64,000 nt of DNA from Alopecurus myosuroides (GCA_028641055.1 CM054057.1:330304482-330368481); one strand, 5' to 3'; positions 31,601 through 42,794 are shown, counted from the first letter of the stretch. Made by a program: numbers and translations. Notes: a model not told the origin generated them from the sequence alone.

Positions 31601-34593
31601 TATGATATTCACAAGGGAACACCATATCAAAAAGGTACCTATTCTAAACATACTAGGAGTCACAAAGAATTACTAAACACTCCAACAAAACAAGTAGAGC
31701 AATAGTCCATTTTCCTTGGTGGAAAATACTAAACACACACAAAGTGATAAATGCTACTCACAACTATGTGTATGGTAGGGAAATTATATCCCTAACCAAA
31801 ATGAAACGGAACCAGTGAGTGTTCCACTATTATACCAAAACAATAAGAGGTCACAATGCCTCTTGTCTCACTTGAGAAAATAATATTCCACAAAACAATT
31901 ATTACAAAGCTACTCACACTAGTGAAAACAACATAGTTAAAATAAACCAAACAATGCTACTCATGCTTTCCTATGAAATAAAGTGCAATTTAACAGAGGT
32001 GATAACATCCTATAATCAGTACCAAAATGATACTAGAGTCAACATATCAATATTAAAAACCTAGGTAATAAACATAACAATACTTGCTCACAATTTCTAT
32101 TCAATAAAAATACTAGAAAACAATACTAGACTATCCCCTATTTCTATTTGTTTCCAAACATGAACAAACTTCCTAACATACTAGTACTGTAAGAAAACAT
32201 CATAATAAGAGGCAGCAAAACATGTACCCATGCTAGAAAACAAGATTCTAACAAACAAACATTTGTTCAAAACTAAATACACAAGATTTAATATTAACAG
32301 AAAAGTGTTGAATCTAGAAATGCATGTCATAAATCATCTAGAGTTATAAAAATTACACCAAGCTAGGATTACATAGATATAATCACACACAAGCTCATAC
32401 AATTGGATCCACATAAAAAATCATTTTTTAAACTCCCTACAAAAATCCTAGAAATGCCCACTGGTCATTTACCAAAATGGATGGCATTTTCCAAAGACAA
32501 CTCTCCTAGATGCAAGGTCAAGTACTACTGATAGATCTACTCAAGGGCTACTCACAACAACTTGGTTTGCAAGATTTGGATTTTTAATTTTAATGCTATG
32601 CACAAAAAGGTCTAATAGATAGTCTCTAGCATTTTAAATACTATTGCAAAAATAAACAACCAAATCTAGATCTACCACTTGGATGTGTTTAAGAAAAAGA
32701 TAAACTACAAGAATAATTTTTTGTTTTAATTTATTCATGTTTCTATTTTTGAAAGGGCAAAAGCTAGGGTGCAGTTTCTCTGGTATTTTTAAAAGAAAAA
32801 CAAACACACATGGGCACGGGCTGGTTTTCTACTGCGCGGCCCATCTAACGCGCGTAACAGGCCCAGCGCACGCGCGCGCTGAAGCGGCGCGGGAACGATC
32901 CCGTTCAAAGGGATTCGTTGATCCATAGATCAACGGCCCCTGGCGCGTCTTCCTTCTCTCTACTCTCTCTCTCTCCTCGGACGCGATCGGAAAAGAGACG
33001 ACGGTGTTGTGCTCACCGTGGGGCGGCGAGGAGTGGTGGCGAGGTGTCGCGGGTGTTGCGGGACGTCGGGGAAGTGGAGGTGCACAGTCGTTGGCAGTTG
33101 CGGCGGTTCCAGTCAACGGCGCGGAGCAGCTCGGCGGCGGCAGCGACGACGACGACGTACCTGCAACCGAATGGGCACATGAGGTTTTCGGTGAGGTGCT
33201 ACGGCGTACGATGAACGCAGTGGCGGTGAAATGGAGGTGTGGCAAGGCACGGGGTGTGATCCACCTCTCGGTGCGGTTGCGGTGGCCGGCGGCGACTATT
33301 TGTCCCGTGGAGCTCACTGGGAGCTCACGGGCTCGATTTGGTGGTTCAGGGTGGATGCGGTGAGGGAGTGGAGAGCAGTGGCAAGGCAGAGGGGTGAGGG
33401 AGGCCTTGTAGACGCGGCACCTTGGTCGGGTGGGCGTGCGTGCTCTCAGACATACCGCGGTGTGCACGGGAGCATGTCCTCCGGTGTGCCCTCGAGGTGC
33501 CACGGCGGCTACGTGTATGGGGGCCCTGGTAACACTCAATGGCGTCGAGGGGATGCGTGGAAATGGCGAGTTGAGGCCATAGTGCACCAGGCATGGCGTG
33601 CACGGTGCGCTGATAGGCTTCCCCCTCCTGTTTCTACTCCTCCTTTCCCCTCTCGTTTCTCTCTCCATAGTCAACCAACAAACGAATCAAAAGCACCAAA
33701 ATGGAGTACAAAAATTAGGGAACACATTTGGCAAAGTTGCACTTCCAAATTTGCTGAGGAATTCAAATCAAAACAGTAGCCAAAGTTCTATAAAAACAAA
33801 CATTCAGAAAAGTTCAGTTAAGGACTTAGCATTTTTGCTAAGTGTTGGAAACAGATAAAATCATCCAAAAGTTGATTCCTTTTTCAAGACTCAAATGAAT
33901 TCCAAAATGTGTTTTCCAAGTTGGAGATTGTTAAACATGTTTTATACTTTCAGAAATATCTGTTGAAAACAAATTTGTAATAGTGGAAGGCTTTGAAAAC
34001 AAAGTGAAAAATGGATAGTTTCTGTTTTTCTTTGTTTTTCTAAAAATCCATTTCTCTATCTTATTTTTCTTCCACAAAAACCAACATGCAATTGATTATT
34101 TTCCAACTCCACAAATAAAATCAAGCACATAGATTTGTAGTCCATATATCCGAGAACACATTCATGCCAAGAAACATAAAATGGGATCATCTAACATATT
34201 GAAAACAAGTGCTAGATATTGACACTTTGCTAGTTTTTCAGAAATAATTCCAAATAGAAACATCAAAAGAAAACATCCAAATTTTCAATTGCCATTTTGT
34301 TTTATTGATTCAAACAAATCCAAATAATAATTCTAAGTTGAAATCAACCTTGATACAACACTTGGGACAAAAATTCATCAAAGCATCAAATGGAAAACAT
34401 CACAGAAAATAATAGTAATCATCAGGAAAAATAATATTTGTTTCGAAAGAAAATATTTCTTGCATTGCTTACATGGCTATTGTCACATACACAAGTTGAT
34501 CCACACAAACATGTTGAGAGAAAAAAAAATTGTTGGCCCACATTTTTGTCTCCTTTAACTACAGTACAAGGATCCAAAAACTGGGGTGTGACA
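28693..34593 (-). repeat. 5' LTR of element D, about 5.9 kb
   Basis: Minus-strand start TGTCACACCCCAG at 34593 is shared with the 3' LTR remnant; the end GGGGGCCTTACA at 28693 is fixed by the adjacent PBS. In minus-strand order it contains a moderately AT-rich head, a GC-rich block (about 33660-32820), a very AT-rich stretch of about 2.6 kb (32800-30130) and a mixed tail (30000-28693). The full length cannot be checked against the other LTR, which is truncated, so an insertion inside this LTR is not excluded. Confidence 0.6.
28979..29093 (-). other. Short acidic reading frame near the 3' end of the element D LTR
   Basis: Minus-strand frame with GFVPGIYLPDFKEQPQEEF followed by YEEEY and ending at TAG 28981-28979. 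It resembles in style and position the frame at 36091-36275 (EYVPKDHSGVYNGDEIYYEE). Whether it is translated is unknown. Confidence 0.35.
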
Positions 34594-35032
34594 GACGGCG
34601 CCTCTCTGTATGTTTCGTGGAAAATAACTCCATCCCCGATGATTTTAGGATCAAAGGCAATTTATAAGCGAAGGGGGATGTGAGACGGTGCTGGGAGCTC
34701 CCAGGGGCCCACTAGGCGCGGCCTAGGGGCCGCGTCTGGCACCCTCCTGGTGGCCCCCTGGCTCCCCACCGGCTCTCCTTTGGACTCCATCTTTGTTCCG
34801 GCTAAAAATTGATCTCCATGGATTTCTATCCCTTTACGAGAATATTTCCTTAAGAACTTTTCTAAAATAGAAAAACAGTAGAAAACGACAACTGGCCCGG
34901 GGGATCTTGTTAATAGGTTAGTCTGTGAAAACATCCATAAAACGGAAGAAAACATGTGGAAAACAAAAGGTATTAGGTAGAAAACAAGCATGGAGCATAA
35001 AAAATTATAGATATGTTTGCAACGTATTGTTG
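34594..35032 (-). repeat. Partial LTR, TGATACGT family, cut by element D
   Basis: The 5' half of an LTR on the minus strand, with GACTAACCTATTAACAAG and GAGAATATTTCCTTAAGAA in the family order. It is joined on the left to element D and on the right, within its TGATACG start, to another LTR piece. Confidence 0.65.
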
Positions 35033-35892
35033 CTCGAGCACAACTGTAAGGGATGCATGAACCTACCATCTAGCATATAAACCCTCTCTTGGAGGTGAAA
35101 ACAACTACGTGGCCAAGGTAATCATAAACACCGGAGAGCACTGCAAGACATGATTAAAACTCTCTACGAATATAAGTGAAGCATCTCAGATTGACATGAA
35201 CAAAATAATCATAATCTCATGGTTCATCAGATCCCAGCAAACACAACATGCACAATTACATAACAGTGGTCTCGATCATGTGAGGCAGCTCACGAGACTC
35301 TAAACATGGAGGCATAGGGGAGAGAACAACCATATAGCTACTGCTATGGACCCGTAGTCCCGAGATAAATTACTCACGCATCTGTCCGGAGGCGGTCATG
35401 GTGATGTAAAGGCCTTCGATGACGATTCCCCTCTCAAGCAGGGTGCCAGAGTAGGGCTGCAGAATCCCTAGATTGGACTTTCGAGGTGACGGGCCCCTCT
35501 CTGTATGTTTCGTGGAAAATAACCCCGCCCCCGACGTTTTTAGGGTAAAAGGGAATTTATAGGCGAAGAGGCATCGAGAGGCGGTGGCCAAGGACGTCAG
35601 GGGCCCACCAGGCGTGGCCTATGACCCCACCCCCTCTAGCTCTTCATTGGACTCCGTCTTCGTTCCTGGTAAAAAAAATGATCTACGAGGATTTTCAACC
35701 CATTCCGAGAATATTTCCTTAAGAATTTTTCTGAAATAGAAAAACAACAGAAAACAAAACTAGCCTGGGGCATCTTGTTAATAGGTTAGTCAATGAAAAC
35801 ATCCGAAAAACGAAGGAAACCGATAGAAAACATGTGGAAAACAAAAGGTATTGGGTATAAAAAAACATGGAGCATAAAAAATTATAGATACA
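35033..35892 (-). repeat. Second partial LTR of the same subfamily
   Basis: A longer minus-strand LTR piece whose right part (35480-35892) repeats 34600-35030 closely (shared CTCTCTGTATGTTTCGTGG). Its TGATACG end is missing. Confidence 0.65.
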
Positions 35893-36735
35893 TGGTCCCA
35901 GACACAATTGGAAAGGAATCCTACTTTATTCTAGCACACGGGAGGGCTGACGGTCATAGTTTTTCAGAACTGAAATTGGACCTTTGAAGGATAGTTTTCC
36001 AAAACCTGCATTACGCCTATGACACATGGTCCCGGCGGTAGATAGAGCATCAAACACTTCACCACAAATATTTATGACAACTTGCTGAGTAACGCTAGTT
36101 ACTCACCTTTTCCCATTTGAACCCCTACTTAGACTTTGAATACGTGCCGAAGGATCACAGTGGAGTCTACAACGGTGACGAGATCTACTACGAGGAGCCA
36201 GATCTGTTAGGTGTCATCGAAGGAGTCGACTACCTGATAACCTACGGAGCAGAAGACGCCAAGGAGGAGAACTAGACCCTAGACAACAATATAGGAACCA
36301 ATCCGAGCAACTCTAGACTAGTACTACATAGGTTGTTGAGATATTATGGTTCTATGTTTTTCTTTTATCTCTTTGATCCAGGTCGACACACGTCAACACC
36401 GCACTAGTCGAACTCCCTCCATTAGAGGAGGAATACGTTGAACTATGTATGCACTTTTGGCTTGTAATATCGAACAGTGTGTAATATATTTGAACTCACA
36501 CTATTTCTGTTTACTACTCCAAGGGATGTAATATTTAAGGACAAGTACTTCCATGGATGTTATGTCAACGACCTGTAAACTACACATACAGTGGTGCGCT
36601 GGATCACCGCATTTACCTTGGAGTCTCTGTTTTCGAACAATTAACGAGTGCATACAACTTATATATGATCTAAAACAACAATTATATTCATGCAAACATA
36701 AAAAGTTCATATCTAAAATCATGGCACTCAGGACC
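35893..36735 (+). other. Remnant of another retroelement with a short acidic frame
   Basis: From about 36091 to TAG at 36273-36275 one frame reads SHLNPYLDFEYVPKDHSG, then VYNGDEIYYEEPDLLG, then GVDYLITYGAEDAKEEN. The codons look coding and the peptide is acidic and Tyr-rich. The downstream part is AT-rich with repeated TGTAATAT. I do not recognise it; the similarity to the acidic frame in the element D LTR suggests a piece of a related long LTR. Confidence 0.4.
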
Positions 36736-37511
36736 TAAGTGATAAGCATTAAGCATAATAAATTGCAGCAACAATAATTCACAAACACAATGGATAATCT
36801 AGGCATCAAGCCAAACTGATCATAATTCACCAGACCCCAAGAAACACAACACCGGTTACATCAGATGCATCTCAATCATTTAGGGCAGGTCATGAGATCA
36901 TTGTATTGAACATAAAGGGAGAGATTACCAACTAGATACTGCCATGAACCCATAGTCCATGGGGGAGCTGCTCACAAACCATCATGGAGGCAACACAGTC
37001 GATGAAGATGGCTCTGGGGTCGATCCCCGCCTCGGCAAGGTGCCGGAAGAGGACCTTCTAACCCCCAAAACTAGCGTTTGATGGCGGCGGAGACGTGAGT
37101 CGTATTTGGAAAAATCCTCCGGTGTGTCCTCATTTTAGGTCCGGAAATTTATAGGCGAGAGGCGAACCACGTGGGTCCCCTGAGGGTTGTGGGCGCGTTC
37201 TAGGGCCAACCCGCACCTGGGACCCACCTAAGCCGATGTTGTCTCCCCTTCGGCTATTATTTTTGGTCTGCTTGCTCCTTCCGGGTAAAAACTGCGTCAT
37301 GATTTTTTGCGGATTTTTCAGAAGATGTCCTGTGAACTATTCTGAAACTTAAAAACAAAAAAAAAACATGAACTGACACTTGGCATCTTGTTAACATGTT
37401 AGTCCATAAAAATGCTCCAAAATGGTACAAAAATCTAGTAGAAACATGTAGTAATGATATAAAACAAGTATGAAGCAATAAAAAAATCATAGATACGTTT
37501 GACACGTATCA
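36736..37511 (-). repeat. Partial or solo LTR, TGATACGT family
   Basis: Minus-strand LTR starting at 37511 (CACGTATCA on the plus strand), with GCATCTTGTTAACATGTTAG and the GGAAATTTATAGGCGA block. The left end fades out near 36740, and no PBS or internal region adjoins. Confidence 0.6.
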
Positions 37512-37666
37512 AGGTATTTGATTCAACGTTTTGTAACCTAACACAAGTATTGTGGGTTCTGAATACAGTAGTTTTTGTTTGGTTCAACTTGGCTAGAATG
37601 AGTTCCCGTATTATCGAGTTACATTGCAATAAAAATCTAAATCCACCCACTATTTCATGTTACTTG

Positions 37667-37748
<82 letters not shown>

Positions 37749-38756
37749 AACAAGAGCCCCTCGTCTATTTCCTGCATCTCGACCTCCTCACGTCTGAGAT
37801 ATGCTAGGAACTCAAAGGAAGGAGTGGCGATGTCCTTTGTCGACGCCGCCAGCCAACGCAGGGGGTGGGGAAGCAATAGTGTGAGACCCCCGTTGGGAAG
37901 ACGAGCTTGTGGCCCTGGCAACCATAGGACACTGTGCAACCAAGATTCGTTATGCCGGAATCTCTACAATCCCATTCCTAAGATGAACCAAACAAGTTCG
38001 AGTTTTAACCCATTTCCTTTGCACTAATATTGTATTTCAATACCGATTACATTTGCATTATAGTGTCACCAAACACCTTCTTGGCTTTAGTCGCATGTAC
38101 ATGCAATTCCAAATTTGATCACTCGAGAGAGCCCATATTTTGTTTCAACGAAGAAGGAAAAAAACTATCTTAAGTGACCATGCCTCTCAACATGATTCAC
38201 ATCAAACATTGTCCCAATAATAACATATGAAAAACGTCGTTGCTTCCCACAATGGGTATGCTCACATATTGTGTTCTCCAACACGAGTCCATACTGTGAG
38301 GTTGATATCTTCGTAACCATGACCTATGAAACCAAATCATGAACTGGAACATACACTAGTCTAATGAGACATGTCCTCATATCTTGTTTAAAAGGAACCA
38401 TTTGGAATAGTCATCACATTTTTTCTAAATGGGAAAGTCTCTGCCTCTGCATCGGATTGATGCACACAACAGTTTCATTAATCAAAAGAGTGACATACGT
38501 TATGGAGTGTCTAGGCACTCACAAACAATACACCTTAAACAACTTGAGAAGAGTAAAAAAAATCCAAAATCCAAAATAAACGCCCGGAGACAACCGCACT
38601 ACAGAAATGCCAAATGTTTAGTGTACAACCAGCCACCCTTGTTCAAGATAGCCTGAACGACCGCCATCAACCGAGTGCATACAGACTCCAAACATCCTCA
38701 CATTGTCTATAGGTCATAAAGTTTCACAAACTTGCCAATCTTTCTGATGTTATCTA
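37512..38756. other. Unassigned low-copy-looking spacer
   Basis: No retroelement signature apart from the microsatellite; short frames have no recognisable domain. It may be older host sequence. Confidence 0.45.
37671..37745. repeat. (CT)37 microsatellite
   Basis: Uninterrupted CT dinucleotides for 75 bp. The length is probably polymorphic. Confidence 0.97.
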
Positions 38757-39057
38757 TCTATACTTCTTATAAAGCAAAACCCCACTAACATGCATTAATG
38801 ATTTTTCTATCTCAACAATCAAGCTATCCACGTCATCCATCCTCCTAACCAATCAATTGTCCATGTCATCTTCACTAATATTTATGAATTACTACATGCA
38901 AACTACACATCATCTATTTCTTAAACCATCCAATTATTCATATTAATAATTTTAAAAATATATACTGTGATCAATTGTATCACATCTCTTATAAAGTTTA
39001 CAATGTACCGTAGTTGCTAAAACGATCCCCGCAGCAACGCGCGGGGTATTCTTCTAG
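38757..39057 (+). mobile_element. Small non-autonomous Helitron
   Basis: Starts TCTATACTTCTTATAAAG after an A (38756) and ends CTTCTAG before a T (39058): the 5'-TC and CTRR-3' termini and the A/T target of Helitrons. Eleven bp before the end is a hairpin, CCCCGC (39027-39032), 8 nt loop, GCGGGG (39041-39046). Length 301 bp, no coding sequence. The TCTATACT...GCGCGGGG...CTAG pattern is common for grass Helitrons. Confidence 0.85.
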
Positions 39058-41180
39058 TTCATGAATAGGACACAATAATAACTCATGAATACAAGGAAAA
39101 CAAGATTGTGTGTAGGTGATATTTCTAACACTTATTTGTCCATTTCTCCTCTCACTCTTCCGCCCCCTTGCTCGTTCTCTGAGATGATCGATGATAGGCG
39201 TCTCCTTGGTCCGTGCGGACAAGTGTTTGCCGGCTGAGCTCGGAGCGGAAGTGATGATTTTCTCTTATAAAATATATAATTACAATAAGATATGCATACG
39301 CTTATTAATCCATGGCATACGTGACCTAGTCCTAAAGAAAGAACTTTTCTTCAAGTTTTGGTTGTAAACAAACGGCTGCCTAAGTTGCCGTGTGTGTGTG
39401 TGTGTGTCATTACGGACTTCAGGCCTTAGATCTGGTTTATGGAAGTATTTGTTTCTCAAACGCGGTCCACAAACAAATAAGAGGCTATAGATTTTTTTTT
39501 CAATTACAACCAGTTTACAAGAGTACACACGTAACTGATGTTGACACCAGTTTGATTCGACCAACTAGTATAGAGTTCGATATTGTCGTTTCTGTGACAT
39601 ATGATTCCTTCCTACGCATGCCACCTTGCATCTTTGTATTGTTTTGAAAAAGACATGATCGTTTGGGTAAACACTTTTCAGAGATATAATTGGTCCTCTT
39701 AGGAAACACGTGGCATACGACAGGTCAAATAGAATGAGCCATATTAGTGCTCCGAATAATCAACTAATACAAGTACAATGTTAGTGGAGAGCAGCGCGCG
39801 CAAATAGGTCAAATAAAATGAGCCGTTTCAACCAACAATCTTCTCTGGCACTGAGAGAAAATGCTGCGATCGTATAAACTGTATGCACGACGTGCGTGGA
39901 GAATCCAGAAACATTTTCAGCCAACATGGTTGCTATAGATGCTAGAAGAACAGGTCCTAGGTAAGATGCAACGTGTTTTTATATTTTTGTTATCATTAAT
40001 CCGGCAAGATGAGCAGAAAATTTCAAACTTTCAACTAGGTAAATGGGATCCATTGGACTTTAAGCTTGAGCACCAATTTTGAATGAGTCTCACTACAATA
40101 TTCAACGACCCAGTTAAATGCTTATCACATACAGACCCCTTCCTGGTGACAGAGAATATATGCGGTGAGAATATAAATGCTGACCTATATTCGCTATCCA
40201 TAAATAATTTTCTTCTGCATATTTTGCTCGTGCGATTTCGGCAGGAGGAGAAAAAGGATGCACTTCCTTGTATGCTACTCCACCCTAACTTCCTAGGTAG
40301 AGAATAGCTTGTGAGTTTCAGTAGCTGCTAGAGCAGCAGGTTCTGAGTATATCCAACTGTCCCTGCAGCCTGTCATGGTGTATATATATGAATTCCATGT
40401 TGCTGTCGCAGATCACAGTGCCCAAGGTTTTGTCATCCTATCCTGTCTTAACTTTATCTTCAGCGTATGTATGTGGTTCTCGGTTTTTCCCATTGAAAAA
40501 CAGAGCAGGTACCATCACTGCAGGCAGGAGGGGACAGATGAAACCAAATCGCTCCTACTTGATGTATACAAACGACGCAGACACATGCTGCCTCTTCTTT
40601 TGCCCAGGCTGATCGCCGCTGGTGCACATCTCTGCAGCATAGAGAGATCTCTCACGGCGGTTGTTACGGCAGGCCAAGTGACAGCGAGACAGAACAACTA
40701 CACTTGCTGGCATAAGAACATCATACGACAAGAGGATGGAAAAGGCAGAGAGATCGCATGAACAGATCCTAATTAGCACGCTTGACCTTTCTGACCGTGG
40801 TCCGAAAAGATGGCGGCATTTTGCCTGAAGCAGTGGGGGAGGAGATTCCTTTTCCTCATATGACTGGACACAAGGAGATACAGCCGCCGCTTTCCAGCAA
40901 CTGCTCGATTGCTTGCACATATTTTGTTTTTCTAGTTGTCCTGCCGGTTCCAACCGAGACGATTACGCCCGCACGTTGTCCAAATCAATGTCAGCTGCAG
41001 CACATCGAGTACCGGTCAAAGTAAGATCAGATAAGAGTATCGGAAATAATGTTAAGTAATGGCTTGCTTCCCCCATTTGTGTTTCTCTAATCCCATCACC
41101 GATTCATTTGCAATACTTATATGAGGTGTCTGAGGAGCCACGGGTTTGCCTAGTCGGCATAGGGGGAGAAGCTATTAAAC
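39058..41180. other. Unassigned spacer
   Basis: No gene recognised. It contains a (GT)9 tract at 39390-39407 and a 19 bp direct repeat with one mismatch (39722-39740 and 39806-39824, AGGTCAAATARAATGAGCC). The stretch 40380-40760 is open in two frames but shows no known domain. Confidence 0.45.
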
Positions 41181-41183
41181 TAA

Positions 41184-42349
41184 GGGCATCTCCAGCCGTT
41201 GCGCCCCCCCAGGGCCCAAAACGCCGCCGTTTTGGTGCCGCCGCGGCGCTAAACGGCGCTATTCTGGAACCTGGGGGGGGGCGCGTTTCCCAGTCACGTC
41301 CCGAGCCCAAGAACCGGCCCAAACAAACGCAAAATGAAAACAGGCGAAATTTTATTGAAATTCGGAAAGTGCGTACATATTCGGCGCGAATTTAAGCTAG
41401 TACGATAAATTTAAACTACATCTAAGCTAGTTAAGCCCGAGGCTGGCGGCGATCGCCTGGCTGTAGTCGCCGCCGTCGTCGTCGTCGTCGTCGCTGGGGG
41501 CGTCGCCGGGGCGCTTGCTTCCCCCCTGTCCCTCGTCGCCGCCGCCGCAATCCCACCTGCTCACCTCGAGCGCCTGCTGGATCACGTCGTCGTCGTCCGA
41601 GTCCTCGTCAAGAACGATGTAGACGTTCTCCTTCTGCTTTGGTGGGGGAGGGACGCGGTGGAGGGCCGCCGCCGCGGCTTCCTCGCGCTCGCGCGCCGCC
41701 TTGCGCTGCTCGGCTTCAGCCAGCAGGCGGCGCTGAAGGGCGAGCTCGGCCTCGGTGTTGTCGCGCAGGCTCCACTGGGCGGCGGTCTCGACGTCGAGCG
41801 GTTGCGGCGGTCTCGACGTCGAGCGGTCGCCGGCGTGGATGTGCTGGAGGACCTCGTCGAGGGTCCTCCCAGGGGCACTCCACCATCTGCGCCGCCCGTG
41901 CGCGTTGAAACGGCCCTCGACAGGGCCGTTGTCGTTCAGGGAGTCCAGCTCCCGGTCGCGGCGGCGGATCAGCCGATCCCACCAGAACTGGTCCACGCCG
42001 GTGAGCGGGAAGTTCTGGGGGTTCTCCATCCCGGCGCGCATCTCGTGGATGGCGCGGCGGAATTCGGCGTCGGAGGAGGGGAGGGGAGGGACCGGGACCC
42101 CGCCGGCGCTGAGTGCCCAGCGGCTCGCCCCCGCGTCGCTGACAGGGCTGGCCCACGCGCGCGTCCGCGCCGTTTCACCCCCCCAGGCCGAACCCAGCGG
42201 TCTGGGTTTGGCCTGGGTGCCGCGGCGCTATTTAGCGCCGAAACGGCGCTATTTGGGCCGCTGGGGGGGGGCCGAGTGGTGAAGAAGCGGCGCTATTCGT
42301 CGCTTCCGCCGCGAAAAAAGCCCCCTGGGGGGGACGGCTGGAGATGCCC
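41184..42349 (-). mobile_element. PIF/Harbinger-like element 1 with a single ORF
   Basis: Terminal inverted repeats GGGCATCTCCAGCCGTTG (41184 on) and its near-perfect complement ending GGAGATGCCC at 42349, flanked by TAA on both sides (41181-41183 and 42350-42352). Length 1166 bp. The ends are strikingly GC-rich (GGCGCTA/CGGCGC motifs). It has no transposase, so it is non-autonomous, but it carries one ORF. Confidence 0.88.
41427..42041 (-). CDS. Harbinger-borne protein with UIM- and SIM-like motifs, unknown function
   Basis: 204 codons from the ATG at 42041 to a stop at 41427. The frame stays open upstream of this ATG to near the element end without another Met, so the start is uncertain. 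Residues 14-60 contain a Trp/Arg-rich segment (GVDQFWWDRLIRRRDREL, RRRWWSAPGRTLDEV), and 95-125 a Glu/Ala-rich helix. Residues 139-150 read VYIVLDEDSDDD, a hydrophobic core plus acids as in SUMO-interaction motifs. This overlaps an acidic run followed by VIQQALEVSR (153-162), which fits the ubiquitin-interacting motif pattern of acids, hydrophobic, xxA, xxxS. A second such motif ends the protein (DYSQAIAASL, 192-201). Motif calls are by eye; the role is unknown. Confidence 0.6.
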   Translation of the reverse strand: MRAGMENPQNFPLTGVDQFWWDRLIRRRDRELDSLNDNGPVEGRFNAHGRRRWWSAPGRTLDEVLQHIHAGDRSTSRPPQPLDVETAAQWSLRDNTEAELALQRRLLAEAEQRKAAREREEAAAAALHRVPPPPKQKENVYIVLDEDSDDDDVIQQALEVSRWDCGGGDEGQGGSKRPGDAPSDDDDDDGGDYSQAIAASLGLN

Positions 42350-42794
42350 TAAGGACATCTCCTCCGAGGTGCTCAATTGCCCCGGACCAGTACGGTTTTG
42401 AGCAGGGCCAAAACCAGGCCCCTATAGGGTTGCTCATACGGACAACGGTCCGTTTTTTTATCCGTGGCTGCTCAAACCTAGATCAAATTTGGTCCCGATT
42501 TGAGTAGCCCCACGGATAACAAAGTGTCCTGTTTTTTCCTTACCCTGGCCCACCACAAAGCGACCCCTCCTTCCACCTCGCGCCACCCCCGACCCACCTC
42601 ACCGTCGCTGCTCGCCGATTTGGCGACCCCGCCGCCGTTCGACCCCCACCGGCCACGTCGACCACCGCCTCCGCCCCTACCTCTCACCCACGCCGCCGGT
42701 CCCGCAGGCGTTTCGCCGGCCTGTCCACCTCCCACCCCCACGAGGCGCACACAAGGTGTTCGTCCGTGTGCTCTGCCCGACCTCGACCCGAAAA

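Larger units (their letters stand above)
17882..34593 (-). mobile_element. Element D: long-LTR, gag-only Gypsy-like element (LARD-like), interrupted by element A(-)
   Basis: Read on the minus strand: 5' LTR 34593-28693, PBS 28688-28677 (TGGTATCAGAGC, tRNA-iMet type), two gag-like frames (28468-27797 and 27448-26876), a long non-coding stretch, a purine tract (TTAAGGGGGGAAGATT, 17961-17946) and a 3' LTR that survives only as 17945-17882. The 3' LTR start matches the 5' LTR start over about 60 bp (TGTCACACCCCAG...). No protease, RT or integrase is visible, so the element is non-autonomous. Element A(-) lies inside its internal region at 18431-25808. Lineage is uncertain; the iMet PBS, long LTR and single CCHC knuckle would fit Tekay/Del-type chromoviruses. 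Confidence 0.75.

Noticed and set aside
32829..33674. 281-codon minus-strand frame and overlapping plus-strand frames in the element D LTR
   Set aside because: GC-rich, low-complexity block open in several frames on both strands, with Pro/Arg/Ser-rich nonsense-like translation and no domain. More likely LTR promoter or leader DNA.
37671..37745. CRISPR or satellite array
   Set aside because: It is a plain dinucleotide repeat; no repeat-spacer structure exists anywhere in the window.
37655..37939. Frame containing a long Arg-Glu repeat
   Set aside because: Produced by reading through the (CT)n microsatellite.
37560..38090. Possible TIR pair (TTGTTTGGTTCA near 37575 and its complement near 37990)
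   Set aside because: Only about 12 bases match, no target duplication fits, and the outer ends do not align.
40375..40765. Possible host gene exon with a GT-AG-like pair
   Set aside because: Two overlapping frames are open, but no domain, start context or consistent exon chain could be made out.
41658..42401. 247-codon plus-strand frame in the Harbinger element 1
   Set aside because: Shadow of the minus-strand UIM/SIM frame in GC-rich DNA; it runs across the element end into the next transposon.
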